From positions 8,640,841 through 8,704,840 of the forward strand of contig OZ022506.1 in the NCBI GenBank assembly GCA_963989385.1: a stretch of DNA of 64,000 nt, written 5' to 3'. The first letter of the stretch is position 1. Each line of letters starts with the position of its first letter. The notes below the pieces were generated by a model. It was not told where the DNA came from and did no database searches. It saw nothing but the letters and a program-made list of their open reading frames with translations. A program made the translations under genes and the position numbers. Of the stretch, positions 58,684 through 64,000 are shown in pieces. Source of the stretch: Ctena decussata (taxonomy: Eukaryota; Mollusca; Bivalvia; Lucinida; Lucinidae).

Positions 58684-58910
58684 TGAGCCGCGACACGAGA
58701 AAACAAACGAAGTGGTTGTGCGCCCAGGTCAGGCTCAGAGCAGCCTCGGTATTCGCCCAGTTTGACCAGACACCATACTTATAGAGTGGTTAAGGGTCTA
58801 GGCTACCTTCATGCGGACAGCGAAGACTCTGGCCAGACCGGGCGGATGCCCAGGCTAATCTGAGTCTGCGCTGGACGCACAGCCACTTTGTTTTCTCGTG
58901 TCGCAGATCA
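58684..58910. repeat. W1 hairpin MITE, copy 9
   Basis: TGAGCCGCGACACGA at the left. The right end is decayed (TCGTGTCGCAGATCA). Confidence 0.78.
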
Positions 58911-58981
58911 TTCATATAAAGACATCAAATAAACGTGTACAATCTGATTGATTTTAACTATTGTATATTTCTTTTTTTCAG

Positions 58982-59092
58982 AAATACTCTTAAATATGGT
59001 ATTCTGATGACGGTAACAGGACAATGCGATGACCACGGATCTGCACACGAGGTCCAGAGCACACATGAGGTCCAGACTTGAATGGTCGAGGT
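58982..59092 (+). promoter_or_regulatory. Gene C 5' UTR segment with several uORFs
   Basis: The acceptor TTTCTTTTTTTCAG ends at 58981. At least three upstream ATGs precede the main start, one of them opening an overlapping out-of-frame ORF (59029 onward). Confidence 0.5.
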
Positions 59093-59230
59093 ATGGTGTT
59101 AGAAAAAGTCGACACCTTCGTGTTGATTGTGCTGATTCTTGGCGGAGTGATTATTTTGATAGTGCATATAGTGGTATGCTGGTGTTGTATTCGAAAGAGA
59201 AAGAAACCGCCCAATGCTTCACAATCCCAG
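59093..59230 (+). CDS. PY-adaptor gene C, exon 1 (membrane exon)
   Basis: Residues 1-46 of a predicted 266-residue protein. Start ATG 59093 is the first in this frame after a stop at 59066-59068. Six polar residues (MVLEKV) precede a long hydrophobic helix (about 8-32) with a CWCC cluster, then basic RKRKK. The donor TCCCAG|GTAATA at 59230 is phase 0. Same plan as genes A and B; the membrane segments are not closely similar in sequence. Confidence 0.75.
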
Positions 59231-60151
59231 GTAATATATGTACTACTGTTTTTCATTATTTTTCTGTGAAAGTCAGAACAAAGTTCTTGTCTTACCTAAA
59301 TAATACTTTAAATACTTTAATGATTTATTTGTAGAAGAAAAAGTAAAGTTTTGGATATATTTTCATGCTACAATTTTACCTTTATCTCTTGTTTGCAAGG
59401 GTATACATTGGATACCCTTGCAGATAAGAAGTAATGGTAAAATAGATAGTGAAACGATCATACTTCAAGCTTGAAATAAAAATACAATGTTAGCCTTCAC
59501 AGACACTGTAGTAATTCAGTATCATGATTTTCATGCTGCTGCGGAAAAGTGATTCACTTTTCATACATTAATCTATATTTCACAAAATATCTGATGAAAA
59601 TACGTTGAAATTATGATACTAAGCTATTATAGCATAATGATTAAAAAAAAAACACACAACAGAAATCAATTCTAAATAAAGAGTTTTTTTTTCTTTTGAA
59701 AAGTGAATCTATTTCCCACTACAGTATTATAATTATCCTATAGGATCATTACTGTGTCCAGCAGACTCCGGTACCAATATATTTTTTTCGATTAACTTTT
59801 TTTAATTCATTTGTCTCTTTATATTATTATTTGTTGTTCTATTTTAAATCATGATATGGAAATGATTTAACTGTTTCGCGTGACGCACCGCAAAGCTGGT
59901 ACTACCATCGCCGCTAAACTCCCTCGCCCTCTCCATCCCCATCCCTCCTTTTTTGAGAAAGTTACAAAATTGATAAGGCTGAATCTGCAACTAGAGACGG
60001 TAAAGGAACTACATCTATGACGTCGCCCAAGTCTTCCAGGGCATACGTGTGTATTATTGATGAAAAGACGTTTCCAAACATAAATCTCTTAATCGACTAG
60101 GTTGATTTAAGGTCCTTGCGAATATCTATTTTTAGCTGGCCCTAAGGAAAT

Positions 60152-60440
60152 GAAACATTTTTTCATGCTCAACTCAGCTGTGCATGGAATTTGACCTGCT
60201 AATAAATAGCAACTTACTGATAAGTACAGTTGTTTTCTTGCCCAATTTAACTGAGTATGAAAATCTCCCTGCTTATGAATATGAAAATGCCAACATTAGT
60301 TGGCATTTTCATATTTATCAGCAGAGAAAAATCATGCTCAGCATGAAATTCTTCTCTGCTTATGAATATGGTTGGCATTTTCATATTTGTCAGCAGAGCA
60401 AATTTCATGCTCAGCTGAGTTGAGCATGAAAAATGTTTTA
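60152..60440. repeat. Nested foldback repeat in the intron of gene C
   Basis: Outer arms TTTTTCATGCTCAACTCAGC and its complement; inner arms built from TGAATATGAAAATGCCAAC, AGCAGAG and CATGCTCAGC in both orientations. It ends 30 bp before the exon 2 acceptor, so a folded transcript could hide the splice site. Confidence 0.75.
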
Positions 60441-60469
60441 TAACTTTGGGCCCTGTTTTCCGTTTTCAG

Positions 60470-61132
60470 AGACCAAGACGACAACCACAGCAAGGTCATG
60501 CAGATGAGCTGGAATTAATGGTTGTACCTTCTACTTCTGCTGCTGCGAGGTCTGAGCCGGTAACTAACCTTCACTGTCGCCATTCAACGAATATAGTAGA
60601 GCGGAACCATAATTTAAATCCAGAAATGCGGATGCTTTCGAACATGTCAGCGCCGTCGCGTTCACACCATGACAGAGACAGGGGAAGACCCGAGGCAGTT
60701 GAGATGGACCATTTGGAGAGGATATCAGCACATGATCATCCCTTCCTAGCAAGTTTGTTACCTCCCGATTCTAGTCATATACCAGCTACTCAAACAGTTG
60801 TCAGAGATGAAAATAATGCTCGTTTAGTGATACACTCTCCGTTGAGGCCAACAGCGCCACCGGAATTACCTGATAGAACAGTACGTGTAACACCCCGCAT
60901 AACCCGTCAGTCACCCTCTGCGCCTACGACAGACTATCAGGAATCAGAATCAGTGTCGAACATTCAGCCTAGCACTGCGTTATATGGATCTGCGACGTCA
61001 CTACCAACGTACGATGAAATAGAAAATGCAGAGAATCTGCGACAGTCGACTTTGCCGCCATCTTACGAAGAGGTTAAAACGAAACCTTTTAAATATATGC
61101 CATATGATAGATACAAACAGCAGAGACTGTGA
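60470..61132 (+). CDS. PY-adaptor gene C, exon 2 (cytoplasmic tail)
   Basis: Residues 47-266, acceptor TTTCCGTTTTCAG ending at 60469, phase 0. It starts RPRRQPQQ, resembling the gene A tail start (QRPRTPRR). The long disordered Arg/Ser/Pro/Asn-rich middle has no domain. The C-terminus has LPTYDEI (224-227; Leu instead of the first Pro) and PPSYEEV (PPSY 242-245), 18 residues between the two tyrosines, then Y255 ten residues after Y245, and YMPYDRY. By family knowledge the PY boxes should bind WW domains of NEDD4-type ligases; LPxY is also an accepted variant. The W/K-like repeats in the intron do not enter the coding sequence. No named orthologue recognised. Confidence 0.75.
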   Translation, partial: RPRRQPQQGHADELELMVVPSTSAAARSEPVTNLHCRHSTNIVERNHNLNPEMRMLSNMSAPSRSHHDRDRGRPEAVEMDHLERISAHDHPFLASLLPPDSSHIPATQTVVRDENNARLVIHSPLRPTAPPELPDRTVRVTPRITRQSPSAPTTDYQESESVSNIQPSTALYGSATSLPTYDEIENAENLRQSTLPPSYEEVKTKPFKYMPYDRYKQQRL

Positions 61133-61192
61133 TAAGCGGCTGTCACCGAGCAGTCTCATACAGAGGTACCAGCATTACTATACGTATTATAT

Positions 61193-61196
<4 letters not shown>

Positions 61197-61237
<41 letters not shown>
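61197..61237. repeat. (GA)n microsatellite 3' of gene C
   Basis: About 20 GA units, 65 bp after the gene C stop, probably in its 3' UTR. Confidence 0.9.
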
Positions 61238-61239
<2 letters not shown>

Positions 61240-61240
<1 letters not shown>

Positions 61241-63203
61241 TCTATTCAGCAATCTGGAAGATGCAGAATTAGTCCATAGATATAGACTCAATCAGGATTT
61301 TGTTTGTTTTGCAACTTTTTCAAGGTAAAATCCAATACCCACCCCCTTCACCCGTGGGAGTTATAGATTTGCAGCCACATTGAGAATAAATGAAGAATCC
61401 TATGTTATCAGGGCGTCAGTATACAGCTTGTTTTTGATGCGACTGATAAAATTACTGATGTACATGTATTCGTAAGCTGTCCTGCAATCACTCACGAATC
61501 AAGAATCTTGAGAGAATGTATTTCAAAAATTTTTCCGGTAATATCTGTGTGCCTGAAACAAATAAGCAATAAAATACATTTGCTAGGGGATAGCGGCTCT
61601 CCCTGTAAGCGTTGGCTCCTTAAGCCTTCCCACACCACCACTGTTCATTTAAAGTAATTGCTCTTGGTCTACAATTATAGATTAGATGTTAGCTTTAAAT
61701 TAAACATCAGCGTAGGTTCAATTCTCCCTGAGTAGGCAGAACCAGAAACGAGCATGAATGTATTCTTGAAGAGTTACAATGAACGTCTTTCAAAGAAATG
61801 ATGTTTTTTTCTAAGAGTCTAAAATGAAAGGCTGCTATATCTACAAATGATCTCATTTCACCTTGCAAGAAAGCAGAACTTATCATTCTTTAGCATTCAA
61901 CTTTCAAGTCCAGCTTCAACTCCGGCATGTCAACTGACCAGCATTCATATCAACTGGAAATCAGTTCAGGAAGCGAAAAATAATACATCGAGATTTTGCC
62001 ATGAAAATTTAATTAAAACCAAATATCCGCTTTCTCAAGCTCTCATTTGTATTCCCCGATCAGAATCTTCAGCCAGTGAATTCGATCATTTCTTCTCTGT
62101 CTGTTCACTGGACAGGTTGGCCCCAAACTGAGCCGACAACGATTCTGCGATTTAGTTTTTCCTTTTTTCATTTTGGCAGTAATGAAGGGCCGAATTTTCC
62201 TTTTCAGAAGCTGAAAGTTGTCCTTCACTTCTGCTACGAAAATAAACATTTATCCATTGACATACAACTTGCTGATTTTGTCTTCCATGTTTGTTGTTGA
62301 AAAGTCTAAATATAGCTCGGAATTCCAAGAAAAAATGCGGAATTCCAAAACAAAAGTCATCGGCACGTGCACTCTGAGATGTTGAAGCATTGAAAGAGAA
62401 CTTAGACTTGCGAAATTCTTAGCTAAGAATTTTCTTTAGTTCGTTTGAATAATAGACTAAGTTTTTTTCTTAGCTAAAATGAAAATTTTAAGATAAGATG
62501 AAAACTTGAAACAAATCTAAGATGCTTTATAAATGGTCCCATGCTAGAATACTGTAACCATTAAAGAAATATGAAAGAGCTAAGTGGTTGTGTTTCTCTT
62601 TGAAATACTGACGTCCGCGACCATTCGTCGTGACAGGAAAGGCTTTATTTTTGTCATTTCTCCTCCACGCAGGCATATAACGCTGAATCAACATTGAATC
62701 AACACTGAAACAATGTCGATTCAACGTCAAGAACTCATTGATGATTTTGGTGTGCAAGATTCAGCAGGGCCACATTTGAGCTGGGAGCCTATTCACACCA
62801 GCAATTATCCACTAATGTTCACTCATTTCAGTATAGATGCAGCTAGTATTCCAACTTATTAAGGATAATATATTCTTATTGCCAATCCTTTCGATAAAAT
62901 TCAACAAGTTTTCACGGTTAGGCGAAATGTTTATTCCGCGAAAAAGAGAATCTACCAGTTGTGCATTTGACCATTTGTCACAGTAAGCTACATGCCAAAC
63001 AACTTCCTTTCACAAGCTTATTAAGCTTTCATGATAAAAACTGGATATGTTCGCAATGCCTGGTGCCTGGCAGGTATCGAACTAGGGACCTTTTCATCAT
63101 GAGTCAGGCGGTCTATGCGGCACTGCGATCCGCAATTTTCGGATCAGCAAAGTTCTACGGCAAAATACCATTCGGTGATATGTCATGGGTCCACACATTT
63201 TAC
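61240..63203. other. Region between convergent genes C and D
   Basis: Contains a GTTGATTCAA palindromic cluster (about 62685-62755) and A-rich sequence, with candidate AATAAA signals near 61570. Near 63040-63110, GTGCCTGGCAGGTATCGAAC and GGGACCTTTTCATCATGAG resemble a decayed tRNA-like SINE head on the minus strand. No supported exon. Confidence 0.4.
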
Positions 63204-63596
63204 TCATATACTAGCATACCGATATTTCTCTGGACTCTTGATCACTTCATCATAAGAGGGAGGAGACAATGAATCCTCATGTAAATGTTCAGGGTTTTCA
63301 ATCATTTCTAGGTCATCATACATTGGTGGTGGCGCAGAGGGCTCCGCCCGAAGTTCTGGTCTCACTGCCTTTTCATCACCAAAATATATTGGTTGCCAGG
63401 CGCGTACTCGTATCATCGCGCTTACACGGGCGTCTTCCTGAGTAGTTCTGTTTGTTGCTCTGTTAGTAATTTCTGGTGAGCTTCTTGGACAGTGGACATG
63501 CCGGTCTGTCACCCGGGTAGCAACAGTTTCAGTTTGTGAGTCCGGTACAATAATAGGTGGTGCAGGTTCCATTAGTGGGGCATTTTGGGCTCTTGT
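63204..63596 (-). CDS. PY-adaptor gene D, distal tail exon (D2)
   Basis: 130 residues on the minus strand. The acceptor reads CCGTGTCCTCTTTCAG, so the exon begins at 63596 (ACAAGAGCC, phase 0 as in A-C). It encodes a disordered tail with PPMYDDL and PPSYDEV, 22 residues between the tyrosines, and a final Tyr ten residues after the last PY tyrosine (PEKY). It is clearly homologous to the exon at 63642-64000 (shared PDSQT/S, NRATNRT, EDARVSA, SAPPPMYDDLEM). Only 45 bp separate its acceptor from the stop of that exon, so it has no membrane exon of its own between them. Either it is an alternative last exon of the same gene or a leftover of a tandem duplication. The open frame and intact acceptor favour use. 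Confidence 0.7.
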   Translation of the reverse strand, partial: TRAQNAPLMEPAPPIIVPDSQTETVATRVTDRHVHCPRSSPEITNRATNRTTQEDARVSAMIRVRAWQPIYFGDEKAVRPELRAEPSAPPPMYDDLEMIENPEHLHEDSLSPPSYDEVIKSPEKYRYASI

Positions 63597-63641
63597 CTGA
63601 AAGAGGACACGGAAAATATGTCCTGGGTCCACATATTTTAC
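63597..63641 (-). other. 45-bp spacer between tail exons D1 and D2
   Basis: Contains the 3' flank shared by both copies, then a pyrimidine-rich stretch and the D2 acceptor. Too short for a poly(A) site plus promoter plus membrane exon. Confidence 0.65.
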
Positions 63642-64000
63642 TCATGCACTGGCATATTTCTCTGGACTCTTGATCACGTCATCATAAGAGGGGGGAGACA
63701 ATGATTCCTCGGGTACATGCTCTGGATTTTCAGGCATTTCTAGGTCATCATACATCGGTGGTGGCGCAGAGGGTTCCACCCGAACCGTTGGTCGTATTGC
63801 CCTTTCACCATTAAAATATGCCGGTTGCCTGGCGAGTGCACGTATCACCGCGCTTACACGGGCGTCTTCATCAGCAGTTCTGTTTGTCGCTCTATTAGTA
63901 TTTTCTGGTGACCTTCTTGGACTCTGGGCATGCCGGTCTGTCATCCGGGTAGTAACAGTATCAGATTGTGAGTCCGGTACAACAACAGGTGGTGCAGGCT
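63642..64000 (-). CDS. PY-adaptor gene D, proximal tail exon (D1), partial
   Basis: Minus strand, continues past the right edge of the window; its acceptor and membrane exon are not seen. The in-window frame is open upstream of the ATG at 63944 (PAPPVVVPDSQSDTVTTR before it), so the ATG is internal. Tail with PPMYDDL and PPSYDDV and a final PEKY at the conserved spacing, stop TGA at 63642-63644. Similarity to D2 extends a little past the stop (GAGTAAAATATGTGGACCCA in both 3' flanks), showing that the duplicated unit included some 3' sequence. Confidence 0.72.
   Translation of the reverse strand, partial: PAPPVVVPDSQSDTVTTRMTDRHAQSPRRSPENTNRATNRTADEDARVSAVIRALARQPAYFNGERAIRPTVRVEPSAPPPMYDDLEMPENPEHVPEESLSPPSYDDVIKSPEKYASA

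Noticed and set aside
61026..61328. 100-codon ORF with an Arg-Glu repeat
   Set aside because: Out-of-frame shadow of the gene C tail running into the (GA)n microsatellite.

Overview
The window is eukaryotic nuclear DNA. Coding sequence is sparse, spliceosomal introns are visible, and DNA-transposon derivatives, palindromes and microsatellites are dense. The repeat types point to a bivalve mollusc: ~160-bp core-repeat arrays next to an ACGG/ACGC microsatellite (the layout described for bivalve 'pearl'/Helitron-associated elements), a tRNA-headed SINE, and a B-box/coiled-coil/beta-propeller TRIM-like gene of the kind greatly expanded in bivalves. The assignment is inference; no species-specific marker was found.

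Layout. 1-7 kb: Harbinger-like MITE, a pogo/Tc1-like TA-flanked element, first copy of an abundant hairpin MITE (here 'W1'), a pearl-like array. 7.6-9.3 kb: a TRIM-like gene with one in-frame TAG in an otherwise open frame. 9.3-14.9 kb: tandem and dispersed repeats. 14.96-24.16 kb: an LTR element without recognisable genes, carrying a younger Ty1/copia element (17.4-22.2 kb, LTRs ~1% different, long gag-pol ORF) in its interior and a TTAA-flanked MITE in its 3' LTR. 25.6-26.5 kb: a ~52-bp satellite with a 401-bp higher-order duplication. 26.9-27.8 and 31.8-32.7 kb: two inverted copies of a mariner-type MITE. 41.6-47.1 kb: a piggyBac-type MITE split twice by three copies of a 1.7-kb element, the first two forming a giant inverted repeat. 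55.8-56.6 kb: a long TATC/TGTC microsatellite.

The main coding signal is a dispersed cluster of small membrane-protein genes from 29 kb to the right edge. Genes A (29009-31206), B (47239-50021) and C (59093-61132) are on the + strand. Each has a first coding exon encoding a very short N-terminus, one transmembrane helix and a basic, Cys-rich juxtamembrane stretch, then one phase-0 intron, then a single exon encoding a disordered cytoplasmic tail. Every tail has two PY boxes in a PPxYxxPhi context (one is LPxY), and the last box is followed by a Tyr exactly ten residues after its own Tyr. On the - strand at 63.2-64.0 kb two tandem copies of a homologous tail exon (D1, D2) lie only 45 bp apart, leaving no room for a membrane exon between them. 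This suggests alternative tail exons on one membrane anchor. PPxYxxPhi is the extended recognition form for NEDD4-family WW domains and overlaps the YxxPhi endocytic signal, so these look like a family of membrane-anchored E3-ligase/endocytic adaptors. I recognise no named orthologue.
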